Part shown: piece by piece, positions 25,490 to 34,062 of the stretch
How the letters are laid out: each line of letters begins with the position of its first letter
Numbering within the stretch: position 1 is the stretch's first letter
From: Candidatus Obscuribacter sp.
Lineage (GTDB): Bacteria; Cyanobacteriota; Vampirovibrionia; Obscuribacterales; Obscuribacteraceae
Reading direction: 5' to 3'
NCBI GenBank assembly: GCA_016718315.1
Contig: JADKDV010000003.1
Span: 310,001 to 374,000 of the forward strand
DNA: 64,000 nucleotides
Made by a program: the position numbers and the translations under genes
The notes under the pieces: generated by a model
What the model was told of the DNA's origin: nothing
The model's database searches: none
What the model saw: the letters and a program-made list of their open reading frames with translations, nothing else

Positions 25490-26537
25490 TTAAAGCACCA
25501 GAGATAGTATTGCCTTTTGGGCATGTAATCTGTTCTCTGCCTGGTCAAACACTACAGACGCTGGGCTATCTATTACTTCATCGGTGATTTCCATGCCGCG
25601 GTGAGCGGGCAGGCAATGCATGACGATGGCATCGGCTTTGGCGTGCTTCATAAGAGCCGCATTGAGCTGATAAGGAGCAAAGATTTTTTCGCGTTCTTTT
25701 GCTTCTGCTTCCTGTCCCATTGATGTCCAGACATCGGTGTAGACAGCGTCAGCATCCTTTACGGCTTCTACTGGATCATTGACCAGTGTGAGAGTTGCGC
25801 CTGATACTTTGGCCAGCTCCAGTGCTTTCATCCAGATACTTGCTTGCGGCTCGTATTTGTGTGGAGAACCGATGGTAAAGTCCATACCTAGCGTTGCCGC
25901 TGTGAGCAAAAGCGAGTTGGAGACATTGTTAGAGTCGCCGACATAGGAGAGCTTGAGACCTTTGAGTTTGGCTATTGATCCGCCTTTGTGCTCGATTATG
26001 GTCTGGAAGTCCGCCAGTGCCTGGCAAGGGATGTTCTTTGTTGGAGAGACCGTTGATGACAGGGACATTGGCGTTGGCAGCGAGTGCTACCACGGTCTCA
26101 TGCTCAAATGTACGAGCCATGACGCCATCTACCCAGCGCTCCAGGTTTTTGCCTATATCAGGTACTGACTCACGTTCGCCGAGTTTGGTCTCGATATTGA
26201 TGGCGTGACCACCCAGTTGTGTCATGCCTGCTTCAAAGGTGACGCGAGTGCGCAGCGAGGGCTTTTCAAAGAGCATCACTAGAGTCTGACCCTTACCAAA
26301 GAGTGTCTGGGTCTCGTCAAATTTGTGAGTCTTGAGCTTTGCTGCCACATCCAGTATCAGTGAGAGTTCGCTGGCACTGAGCTGCTCTATACCGATGATG
26401 TCTTTGCCGCGCAAAGTATGCTCATCGAGGATAAATGCCAGTGCTGATAACCCCTCTGGCTTGGCCATGCGCTGAGGGCGACCGGATGCTTTTATTTTGG
26501 CTGTCTGGTTGTCGGCTGTTTTGATATTTGCGCTCAT
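25490..26537 (-). pseudogene. argF: Ornithine carbamoyltransferase, frameshifted
   Basis: Two overlapping frames together give a full OTCase. From 26537 the first frame carries the N-terminal domain with the carbamoyl-phosphate motif FEKPSLRTRVTFEAGM, ending in VINGLSNKEHP. The next expected residues, CQALADFQTIIEHKGG, are in the other frame, which then carries the ornithine domain and HCLPAHRGMEITDEVIDSPA. One extra base at about 26026-26027 (CATCCC-T-TGCCAG) causes the shift. The product would condense ornithine and carbamoyl phosphate to citrulline in arginine synthesis. The ATG overlaps the asd stop. An N-terminal extension of about 35 residues precedes the conserved domain. An indel in the assembly is as likely as a true mutation. 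Confidence 0.88.
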
Positions 26538-27694
26538 CAGGCAGTCACCGCCTGAGCGACTTTGTGATCAGCTCGGCGATATACAGCACCTTGCTCAACT
26601 GCTAGCTCGGTAGCGAGCACGGCTCCACCAGCGGCTCCCAGGATGGCATTGTGAGCCAGTGCCGTAAAGCGTACCCAGTTGTCGGCGCTTACTTCTAATT
26701 GACCAATGGTGACAGCCATACCGCCGTCACGCATGACGTCTAGCTTGGGCTGTGGACGGTCGGGCTCTGATTGGAAATATATTTGTTGTTTGGGGGCGCT
26801 TGGTAGTCCTTTGACACCAGTAAAGTCAGCCCAGGCGGCGAGGATTTGTTCTTTTGTGATGGGCTTTTGGAAATGTACATTGACATAAGCTGTATGTCCG
26901 TCTTGTACAGCCACTCTTACGCACTTTGCCTGAATTGATGGCACTGTGGTGGATTCGATACCTTTATCTGTGAGTGTGCCCCAGACTTTGAGTGGTTCAA
27001 TCTCTGATTTCTTTTCTTCGCCATTGATAAAGGGGATGACATTGTTGACCATCTCGGGCCATGTCTCAAATGTTTTGCCAGCTCCCGATAGTGCTTGCTC
27101 GCTGTGGACAAATACTTGATCTGGTCCAAATGCTTTGAGCGGAGTAAGTGCCAGTACATAGCTCTGGATTGAGCAGTTTGATTTGACGATGATGGCGCCT
27201 GTGTCGTAGCCGCGCTCTTTGCGCTGGACATCGAGGACTTTGAGGTGATCGGCGTTAGCGGCTGGTATCATCATTGGTACCAGGCTGTCGAGGCGATAGG
27301 CGGAGTTGCAGGAGGTGACAAAGACACCTTTTTTAGCCAGTGCGTCCTCGAGTTTGAGCACATCGGCTTTGTCCATGCTCACTGCGCAAAATACAATATC
27401 CACGCCGTTTGTGACAGCGTCGAGGTCAGCGGCGTCGACGACTTTGATTTGTCCGATTTTGGCAGGCAATTCAAAATCCATAAACCAGCGACCGGCAACA
27501 CTAGCCGCATAATCTTTGCCAGCTGATGAGGCTGAAGCGGCAAGCACTGTCAGGTCAAACCAGGGATGATCTTTGAGCATGCGGATAAGTTGTTGGCCGA
27601 CCATGCCGGTAGCGCCTACTATGCCTACCTTGAGCTTGGCACCAGTGAGTGTTTTTTGCTCGCCTGTGCTTGTGACTTGTGCTCTTGGTGACAT
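26537..27694 (-). CDS. asd: Aspartate-semialdehyde dehydrogenase
   Basis: 385 residues from the ATG at 27694, which has GAGGT about eight bases ahead; the frame runs upstream without a site. It reduces aspartyl phosphate to aspartate semialdehyde with NADPH, the branch point to lysine/diaminopimelate, threonine and methionine. The nucleotide motif GIVGATGMVGQQLIRML is near the start. The catalytic Cys is about residue 174 in KSNCSIQS, and the acid-base His is in RVAVQDGHTAYVNV. The layout is nearer to the archaeal/fungal type than to the E. coli type. It overlaps argF by one base (ATGA). Confidence 0.9.
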   Translation of the reverse strand: MSPRAQVTSTGEQKTLTGAKLKVGIVGATGMVGQQLIRMLKDHPWFDLTVLAASASSAGKDYAASVAGRWFMDFELPAKIGQIKVVDAADLDAVTNGVDIVFCAVSMDKADVLKLEDALAKKGVFVTSCNSAYRLDSLVPMMIPAANADHLKVLDVQRKERGYDTGAIIVKSNCSIQSYVLALTPLKAFGPDQVFVHSEQALSGAGKTFETWPEMVNNVIPFINGEEKKSEIEPLKVWGTLTDKGIESTTVPSIQAKCVRVAVQDGHTAYVNVHFQKPITKEQILAAWADFTGVKGLPSAPKQQIYFQSEPDRPQPKLDVMRDGGMAVTIGQLEVSADNWVRFTALAHNAILGAAGGAVLATELAVEQGAVYRRADHKVAQAVTA

Positions 27695-27878
27695 TTGTTT
27701 TACCTCATACTGCGTCAGCAAAATATAACATGGCAAAACGCCTGTGGAGCTGCCCTTCGCCAGAGTATTGAGTAATCTTTGCATCTGCTTAAAGAGCGGC
27801 AAACAATCGCTCGCGGATGGCTACATTACAAATGCGGCTTGTTGGCGGCGGCACAAGCGCTTGTACATTTGTTATGGG

Positions 27879-30578
27879 TTACTTTGCTATGTGTCTGGCC
27901 CAATCATCAAAGAGTCGTGTGATTAGCGCTGTCCAGCCGGTCTGGTGGCTGGCTCCCAGTCCGCGTCCGGTCTCGGCGTGGAAGTGCTCATAGAATAAAT
28001 GCAAATCCTGGCAGTGCTCTTGCTCAAAGAGTGCTTCCTGTCCCTTTTGCCAGGGACGAACGCCGTTAGCGTCTTTGATAAAGACAGAAGCGATGCGCTT
28101 GCCTAGCTCCACCGCTACTTCTTTGAGGTGCATCATGTGACCTGAACCCACCGGGCACTCTACCTTAAAATCATCACCATAAAACTTGTGATAGCGCTCG
28201 AGTGCTTCAATAATCAAAAAGTTAAGTGGCATCCATATTGGACCGCGCCAGTTTGAGTTACCGCCAAAAGCACCGGATTCACTCTCACCAGGTACGTAGC
28301 CGACTGTATAGACATGCCCGTCGGCGTTAAAGCTGTAGGGGGATTTGAGATGTACTTTGGATAGTGAGCGGATGCCGTAAGGCGACAAAAATTCTTCTTC
28401 ATCCAGCATATATTTGAGGATGCGGCGCAACTTGGTCTCAGACAATAGCGATAAGAGTCTCAGCCCACCGTGCTCAGATTGTCTTGTCTCGGCTAGATTG
28501 CTCTCCAGATAGCTGCGATGGCGGATAAACCATTGCATACGTTTGTAAAAGCCAGGCAGCGCCTTTATATGATCCTCTTTTAAAACTTCCACGGCGATAA
28601 GTGGTATCAATCCGACTATCGAGCGGATGCGCAGCGGTATGTGTTTGCCATCGACCACGAGCTGGTCATAGTAAAAGCCGTCGTCCTCGCACCAGAGCCC
28701 CTCTGTGCTGACTCCGTGGACAGCATCTGATATTTGCACAAAGTGCTCAAAAAACTTAGAAGCCACATCCTCATATGCTGGTCTATCGGTGGCAAGCTCA
28801 AGCGCTATGCCCAGCATCGATGTGCAATAAAAGCTCATCCAGGCTGTACCATCGGCTTGCTCGAGGATGCCGCGCATGGGCGTCTCTTGCTCTTTGGAGC
28901 GATCAAAAAGGCCGATGTTATCCAGACCCAAAAAGCCGCCGCCAAAGAGATCGTTGCCATCAATGTCTTTGCGATTGACCCACCAGGTAAAGTTTATCAG
29001 GAGCTTTTGAAATATCCGCGCCAGAAAAATGCGGTCGCGCTCTCCTGGAGGAGCGATCATCTTATATACGCGGAAGCAAGCCCAGGCATGCACAGGCGGA
29101 TTGACGTCAGAGAAGTTGAATTCATAGGCCGGCAGTTGTCCATCGTGGCGCATATACCACTCGCGCAAAAAGAGTATGAGCTGGTCTTTGGCAAAATAGG
29201 GATCTACTTTTGCCATGACGATCATATGAAATGCCACGTCCCAGATGGCATACCAGGGGTATTCCCATTTGTCCGGCATGGAGATGATGTCGCGGTTAAA
29301 GATATTGAGCCAGGTCCTATTGATAGGCTCGATGCGCTCTGGCGGAGGTGCGTTAGCATCTCCTTCTAACCATTCTTTGACGACATAGTTATAAAACTGC
29401 TTGGTCCAGAGCAAAGACGCATAAGCTTGTCTCATGATGTTTTGGGCGTCTTGCTTGAGATTTTGCGGTATCACAGTTGCATAAAAATCATCGGCTTCTT
29501 TTATGCGATTATCAAAGGTACTGTCAAAATCCTTTTTATAGGATTTGTGTTTTACGTCTGATAGTCTCAAGCATATTGTTTTGCTCTCGCCACCAGCTAG
29601 CTCTAGCTTATAGCAAAAGGCGCTCTTGGTGCCAGTATGGGCTGGGTTGATAGCACCAGCCTCGCCGTCGACAATATAACGACTAAAAGCATCTTTGACA
29701 TATTTGCTTTTACTCTTTACCTTAAAGAGCTTTTCGTTGTTGGTTTCGTTGTCGCAAAATAAGATATCGTCGGCGGTATCACCAGTAAAGTAAAAATCCC
29801 CCAGGCTCTCGTGACTTGCTTTGAGTGTTTGTGGTTTTATCAGTTTGATAGTGGGTTCGGCAAAGTAGCCCTCGTCATTACGTGCCCATGACCAGGTATT
29901 GCGATACCAGAGTTGTGGCAAAAGATGCAGCTTGGCTGTGTTGTGCCAGCGATTGGTGACAACAATGCGTATAAGGATGTCGTTGACGTCGGCCTTGGCA
30001 TATTCTATTTGCACGTCAAAATATTTGTTGTCTTTTAGTATGCCACTATCGAGTAGCTCGTACTCAGGCTCCAGGCGGCTGATGCGCCTGTTTGTGTCGA
30101 CGAGATCTTGATAGGGATAAGCATCGATTGGATACTTGTAGAGCCCTTTCATATAGGTGTGGGTGGGCGTAGAGTCCAGATAAAAGTAATACTCTTTGAC
30201 GTCTTCGCCGTGATTGCCCTCGTGATTGGTCAGCCCGAAGAGTCGCTCTTTGAGATAGGGATCTTGACCGTTCCACATGGCCAGGCTAAAACATAAACGG
30301 CACTGTCTATCAGTAATGCCCAGTATGCCATCCTCTCCCCAGCGGTAAGCACGGCTGCGCGATTGGGCGTGGTCAAAGTATTCCCAGTTGCTGCTATCGG
30401 CCGAATAGTCTTCGCGGACTGTGCCCCATTGTCTCTCCGAGAGATAAGGACCAAAGCGCTTCCAGTCAAGCTCTCGCTCGCTATCTTGCCAGAGCCGTTT
30501 GCCTTCCGCGCTCTGGTTAAAGGAGGCTATATCTTTTTGAAACTGGCTTTGGGGCTCAGTTGCGGTCTTTTTTTGCAC
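27879..30578 (-). CDS. Large glucosidase, MGH1-like (GH63-related) family
   Basis: 899 residues starting at GTG, no signal peptide, so cytoplasmic. The N-terminal part (about 1-380) is a beta-rich domain (WGTVREDYSADSSNWEYFDH, ITDRQCRLCFSLAMWNG). The C-terminal (alpha/alpha)6 toroid begins near 400 with PDKWEYPWYAIWDVAFHMIV, followed by LDNIGLFDRS, EQADGTAWMSFYCTSMLGIA and the C-terminal NWRGPIWMPLNFLIIEAL. These are the marks of MGH1-like glycoside hydrolases related to GH63 processing glucosidases and mannosylglycerate hydrolase. The substrate may be a compatible solute or an alpha-glucan, not decidable here. It follows a secreted unknown with about a 20-bp gap and is probably in its operon. 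Confidence 0.85.
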   Translation of the reverse strand: MQKKTATEPQSQFQKDIASFNQSAEGKRLWQDSERELDWKRFGPYLSERQWGTVREDYSADSSNWEYFDHAQSRSRAYRWGEDGILGITDRQCRLCFSLAMWNGQDPYLKERLFGLTNHEGNHGEDVKEYYFYLDSTPTHTYMKGLYKYPIDAYPYQDLVDTNRRISRLEPEYELLDSGILKDNKYFDVQIEYAKADVNDILIRIVVTNRWHNTAKLHLLPQLWYRNTWSWARNDEGYFAEPTIKLIKPQTLKASHESLGDFYFTGDTADDILFCDNETNNEKLFKVKSKSKYVKDAFSRYIVDGEAGAINPAHTGTKSAFCYKLELAGGESKTICLRLSDVKHKSYKKDFDSTFDNRIKEADDFYATVIPQNLKQDAQNIMRQAYASLLWTKQFYNYVVKEWLEGDANAPPPERIEPINRTWLNIFNRDIISMPDKWEYPWYAIWDVAFHMIVMAKVDPYFAKDQLILFLREWYMRHDGQLPAYEFNFSDVNPPVHAWACFRVYKMIAPPGERDRIFLARIFQKLLINFTWWVNRKDIDGNDLFGGGFLGLDNIGLFDRSKEQETPMRGILEQADGTAWMSFYCTSMLGIALELATDRPAYEDVASKFFEHFVQISDAVHGVSTEGLWCEDDGFYYDQLVVDGKHIPLRIRSIVGLIPLIAVEVLKEDHIKALPGFYKRMQWFIRHRSYLESNLAETRQSEHGGLRLLSLLSETKLRRILKYMLDEEEFLSPYGIRSLSKVHLKSPYSFNADGHVYTVGYVPGESESGAFGGNSNWRGPIWMPLNFLIIEALERYHKFYGDDFKVECPVGSGHMMHLKEVAVELGKRIASVFIKDANGVRPWQKGQEALFEQEHCQDLHLFYEHFHAETGRGLGASHQTGWTALITRLFDDWARHIAK

Positions 30579-30600
30579 GAAACCTTACCACGGATAATTG

Positions 30601-31575
30601 CTACTGTCCCTTATCTGTTTTGCTTGTTAGAGGTGCGTGCTCTTTGAGATAACGGGCCGCACCATCACTGAGTAAATCCCGGTGCATGCGCCAGGGGTCT
30701 CTAAAAAACGCTACTGCTACGCCCTCATCGAGGACGTGGGTGCCGACCAGATTGATGGCATCTTTTTCTTCGCTGAGCCCTTCCATGTACATTACTTTTT
30801 CGCCCTCAACTTTGACATTAAAGAGTTTATTGAAGTACTGGAGGTTGCTGTTTTGCTGGCGCGGCATGTGCCCACCGACAATGATTACTTTGGTTTTTTC
30901 CCAATCGCTTTTGGGCATCTCAGCGTGCCATTTTGTTACTGCTTTGTCTATTTCGGCTAGCTGCAAGCTGACTGCTTCATAGGCATTTTGCAACAAGTCT
31001 GGTGCTAGCTTGCGGCAATAGCTGGTGAGGTCGAGATTGTTTGTCTTGAGGCTCTCATCAATAAAGGCTATAGAGTTATCGATCATGCGGTACTGGCGCT
31101 CTACAACTGGTTGGCTCAGACCACACTCTGTCAGTGCTGCTCTTGCTTTGGCAATTATTGGTTTGAAGTCTATCAGTGTTTTTTTGTCGCTCTCACTGAC
31201 AGCTTTGCCTTCCTGGTGATTGAGCAGGCTGTAGAGTCCAAGGGCAATATGATCTACTGTTTTGAGGACATGGTAGTTGTCTGGTATGTCTTTAAATTCT
31301 TCTCTTTTGTCATTTGTAATAAGCACAATGCGATCGCTATAACAGAGTATAAGCGGCTTGCTTTCGTTGATTGCCCGCTCGCGAGCCTGGGCATAAAACT
31401 CTCTGGCTTTTTCGTTGAGTGAGGTCAATGCACTTTTATCTTGAGCATAGACTACTGTGCTGCTCAGTGTTACAAGCGCTGCTAGGGTTGATGCTCTATA
31501 CACGGTACGCAGTAAGTTGCGGTTGCCTTGGGCAAAATTGGCTGTTAAAAAAGACACGAGTGGATAAGCTGCCAT
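30601..31575 (-). CDS. Secreted protein of unknown function
   Basis: 324 residues with an N-terminal export segment (ASTLAALVTLSSTVVYAQ). The mature part is mainly helical with one recognisable stretch, WEKTKVIIVGGHMPRQQNSN, that recalls a nucleotide- or phosphate-binding strand-loop, and a C-terminal MHRDLLSDGAARYLKEHAP. I do not recognise the family. A GGAG site precedes the ATG. It lies immediately upstream of the glucosidase on the same strand. Confidence 0.65.
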   Translation of the reverse strand: MAAYPLVSFLTANFAQGNRNLLRTVYRASTLAALVTLSSTVVYAQDKSALTSLNEKAREFYAQARERAINESKPLILCYSDRIVLITNDKREEFKDIPDNYHVLKTVDHIALGLYSLLNHQEGKAVSESDKKTLIDFKPIIAKARAALTECGLSQPVVERQYRMIDNSIAFIDESLKTNNLDLTSYCRKLAPDLLQNAYEAVSLQLAEIDKAVTKWHAEMPKSDWEKTKVIIVGGHMPRQQNSNLQYFNKLFNVKVEGEKVMYMEGLSEEKDAINLVGTHVLDEGVAVAFFRDPWRMHRDLLSDGAARYLKEHAPLTSKTDKGQ

Positions 31576-31747
31576 GGATGCTCCGGTTTGGTTGCGAGAT
31601 AAGCATATACTCTTGACTTAGATTTTTAATCTCCCCATGGATTACTAGTTGGAGCACTCTGCCCGTTTAAACCGCCTTGTGAAAATGCCTATACCCGTAG
31701 ACGGGGGCGGAGGCTTGGGAGCTTTGTGTGGGTTATTAATGGGTAAG

Positions 31748-31777
31748 TTGACGGTTTGTAGACGACTGGTCTATTAT
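31748..31777 (+). promoter_or_regulatory. Sigma70-like promoter before the Cys-rich small gene
   Basis: TTGACG at 31748-31753 and TATTAT at 31772-31777, 18 bp apart. It would give a 5' leader of roughly 150 bases before the ATG at 31934. Nothing else is seen in 31576-31933. Confidence 0.5.
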
Positions 31778-31933
31778 TGAAATGTCGGGTTGAACGACAA
31801 AAAGAAATCGAAGCAAGAAAATCGAGGCAAGGCTCAGGGAACGTTAAATCTGTTTTGAGCATGACCTCACTACCAGTGGTGGCGCGAGCACGTTTGATTG
31901 CTTGTGCGTTGTGCCACGCAAAAGGAGCTAACA

Positions 31934-32122
31934 ATGTCTAATATCACCGAAGAAAAACAAGTAGGTCAAACCTGCAGCACCGTAGCTAAGACCTGCTCTA
32001 GCGAAGCGCAGTCTAAGATTGAAGTGAACCATGAAGAAAAAGCCGGTCAATGCTCGGAGAATAAAGTAAATCCTGAAGGCACCACACTAGCCGTCAAAAA
32101 AGAAGGTTGCTGCGGACTTTAG
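31934..32122 (+). CDS. Small Cys-rich protein
   Basis: 62 residues from the ATG at 31934, with AAGGAG eight bases ahead; this is the best start although the frame is open earlier. It has five Cys: TCSTVAKTC, a single Cys near residue 40, and CC in the C-terminal KKEGCCGL. It is otherwise hydrophilic with Glu, Lys, Ser and Thr, and has no signal peptide or membrane segment. A metal- or redox-active role is possible. A peptide precursor is another option but no modifying enzyme is near. It has its own promoter and is followed by two inverted repeats. Confidence 0.6.
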   Translation: MSNITEEKQVGQTCSTVAKTCSSEAQSKIEVNHEEKAGQCSENKVNPEGTTLAVKKEGCCGL

Positions 32123-32130
32123 TGAGACAA

Positions 32131-32166
32131 GACCTCACCACCAACGGCTCACCACCAGATGAGGTC
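32131..32166. repeat. Inverted repeat GACCTCA / TGAGGTC
   Basis: Perfect 7-bp arms 22 bp apart directly after the small Cys-rich gene; the loop contains the repeated CTCACCACC. Confidence 0.5.
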
Positions 32167-32179
32167 ACCTCACCAAAGC

Positions 32180-32236
32180 AAAACCTCGCATTTATCTTGT
32201 AGCAGCCTGTGCTGACTGCCAGAAATGCGAGGTTTT
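32180..32236. terminator. Long bidirectional terminator hairpin
   Basis: AAAACCTCGCATTT / AAATGCGAGGTTTT, a perfect 14-bp stem. The 29-base loop contains a smaller CAGC/GCTG stem. It lies between the converging Cys-rich and RRM genes and has A/T tracts on both outer ends. Confidence 0.8.
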
Positions 32237-32256
32237 GTGCGTCCTGGGACTTAGAT

Positions 32257-32520
32257 TTATACGGGTTTTGCAGATTTAGGGCGAGCCAGATTTACGGACA
32301 TTTCGCGTCCAGCCAGAGCACGACCGTTGAGAGCATTGATAGCCGCTTCGGCAGCTTCAGCAGTAGCCATTTCGACAAAGCCAAAACCGCGCTTTTTACC
32401 GGTGTACTTGTCTGTGGGGATAGATACCGAGAGGACTTCACCTGATTGCGCAAAAACTTCTTGCAGTTCGGTTTCGGTCACTTTAAAAGAGAGGTTTCCT
32501 ACGAATAGCTTGTTGTTCAT
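32257..32520 (-). CDS. RRM-type RNA-binding protein
   Basis: 87 residues, one RNA recognition motif: RNP2 is LFVGNLSF at the start, RNP1 is KRGFGFVEM in the middle. A short tail follows (ARPKSAKPV). It is the same size and layout as cyanobacterial Rbp proteins, which are often induced by cold. It presumably binds RNA in the cytoplasm; targets unknown. Its upstream region (32521-32681) carries a palindrome. Confidence 0.93.
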   Translation of the reverse strand: MNNKLFVGNLSFKVTETELQEVFAQSGEVLSVSIPTDKYTGKKRGFGFVEMATAEAAEAAINALNGRALAGREMSVNLARPKSAKPV

Positions 32521-32618
32521 CTGTTCTCATAGCAATGTCCGGAGCCTACCCTAACTGACACCGGTAACCCAAATACTGCTCAGGGTTCGTTGGCTAGTAT
32601 CCCATATCTCTTTATTGG

Positions 32619-32640
32619 GGCCTAGTATTAGGCCTAAAAA
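32619..32640. promoter_or_regulatory. Palindrome GGCCTAGTATTAGGCC
   Basis: 6-bp arms around GTAT at 32619-32634, between the divergent RRM and secreted-protein genes. The overlapping GTATTAGGCCTAA (from 32625) is shared with the site at 59376. Confidence 0.45.
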
Positions 32641-32681
32641 GCGTACTGGTGGGACTCTTGCTACTATAAAGAGGACAGTTT

Positions 32682-33191
32682 TTGCTCTTTAAATGGGTGG
32701 GTCCATTGAGACTTTTGGCGGCATTTTTATCCAGTGCATTTTTGGTCACTTTGGGCTCAGTATGGAGCCAGCCCGCTAGTGCCCAGACTGACTCATTGGC
32801 GCATAGTCGGATAAGACAAGATCGAGTCCGTCAGCGTTGCCAAGGCAATAAATTTACCCTCTATATAGATCGCGTCCGAGGCATTGGCAGCGTCGATTTA
32901 TCTTGGCCTGCCTCTAAAAAGGCTCAGCTTATTTTGCATTTCAAAAACTTCTCGATGTTAGAGCGTCTGGCTCTGACTATCGGTGACCGGACCTTTGACA
33001 CCTGTCTGCGCACACTCAAAGACGAGAAGAGCCAAGCCGATTGTGCCAAAATGCCTGAGCCGGTGTTTAAACTTTTGCAGGACAGGACTAATACTAAAGG
33101 TGGCGATATAGTGGTGCTGGTGGGTAGTGCAATTACAACCGCGACTACTGAGCAAAAATTGCAGGTGTCATGGATCGATGCGTACAGGTAA
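32682..33191 (+). CDS. Secreted protein of unknown function
   Basis: 169 residues from TTG at 32682, six bases after GAGGA. The signal peptide (LRLLAAFLSSAFLVTLGSVW) ends near SAQ-T. The mature part has short beta segments (KFTLYIDRVRGIGSVDLSWP), with a Cys pair and one extra Cys. I do not recognise a family. The next gene overlaps its end by 14 bp, so translation is probably coupled. Confidence 0.6.
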   Translation: MLFKWVGPLRLLAAFLSSAFLVTLGSVWSQPASAQTDSLAHSRIRQDRVRQRCQGNKFTLYIDRVRGIGSVDLSWPASKKAQLILHFKNFSMLERLALTIGDRTFDTCLRTLKDEKSQADCAKMPEPVFKLLQDRTNTKGGDIVVLVGSAITTATTEQKLQVSWIDAYR

Positions 33192-34062
33192 AAAGTTGAA
33201 AAATAAATCGAACACTTTAAAGGTTGCAGTTTTGGCAATGGTCTTTGGTGTGCTATTGCCACCAGTATTAGGGCAAAACAAGCATCCAACAACGCCGCTC
33301 AAACCTCAACCACAATCTCCGGCCCAATCTCCACTCCTGCCCCAGCCTGTGAGACCTGCGCTGGTCGCCCCTCGTGCTGCCGGAGTAGCTGCCCCGCCAT
33401 TACCAGTGGTGGTGGAGCTGTTTGTCACTAGTGATGATGCTGCAAATATGGCTGCTCGTGCTTTACTCAAAAGCCTGCCGGCCAAAATGCCTAACCAAAA
33501 TATCTTGACCATGTCTGAGCATGTCGCACGAGATAAAGCTGGCAATTTTGAGCCTGGCACAGCACCACTAGTACAGCGACATTTTATGTTGCATGGCAAA
33601 TTTAGGGTCAACAATCTCAAAGCACCACTAATGCTGGTAGACGGTATGATACCGGTGTTGCCGTTAAACGAAGAGACTTTGACTAAGGCGATAGACCGTG
33701 TACGTAAGGAGAATCGCCAGCTTGTAACTGTTGATGCCTTTATCAGCGGTAAAAATCTCAAGATCAATGTCTTTGCTGACTATCAAAAGCGCGTCAGCGA
33801 AAATTGCCGAATAGGTGCTTTTGTCTGGGCTAGCCCAGTCAATGACCAGGAGCCGGTGGTGCGTCAGGTTGTTGATTTTGGCTATCTCAACTCGGGGCAC
33901 CAGGGTGCCAACACCACAGTGGTGCCACTCGATCCCAGCTGGTACAATGCGGACCGCTATAAGCAACTAAATGTAGTGGCAGTTGTACACAACTGCGAGA
34001 CTGGCAAAATTATCGGTGCCAGTAGTTGTGTTGTGCAAAAGAGCAAAGAAGGCTGGTTTTAA
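33178..34062 (+). CDS. Secreted protein, possibly DUF1223-like (thioredoxin fold without CxxC)
   Basis: 294 residues from the ATG at 33178; the frame is open further upstream, but this start overlaps the previous stop closely. Signal peptide VAVLAMVFGVLLPPVLGQ, then a Pro-rich linker. From about residue 75 the sequence PVVVELFVTSDDAANMAARA, followed by LLKSLP, recalls DUF1223, whose usual motif is VELFTSQGCSSCPPAD; the Cys pair is absent here. A C-terminal part has two Cys. Family assignment is tentative; if right, the redox centre has been lost. Confidence 0.5.
   Translation: MRTGKKLKNKSNTLKVAVLAMVFGVLLPPVLGQNKHPTTPLKPQPQSPAQSPLLPQPVRPALVAPRAAGVAAPPLPVVVELFVTSDDAANMAARALLKSLPAKMPNQNILTMSEHVARDKAGNFEPGTAPLVQRHFMLHGKFRVNNLKAPLMLVDGMIPVLPLNEETLTKAIDRVRKENRQLVTVDAFISGKNLKINVFADYQKRVSENCRIGAFVWASPVNDQEPVVRQVVDFGYLNSGHQGANTTVVPLDPSWYNADRYKQLNVVAVVHNCETGKIIGASSCVVQKSKEGWF

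Noticed and set aside
28734..29369. 211-residue frame antisense to the glucosidase
   Set aside because: Shadow frame of a well-supported 899-residue gene.
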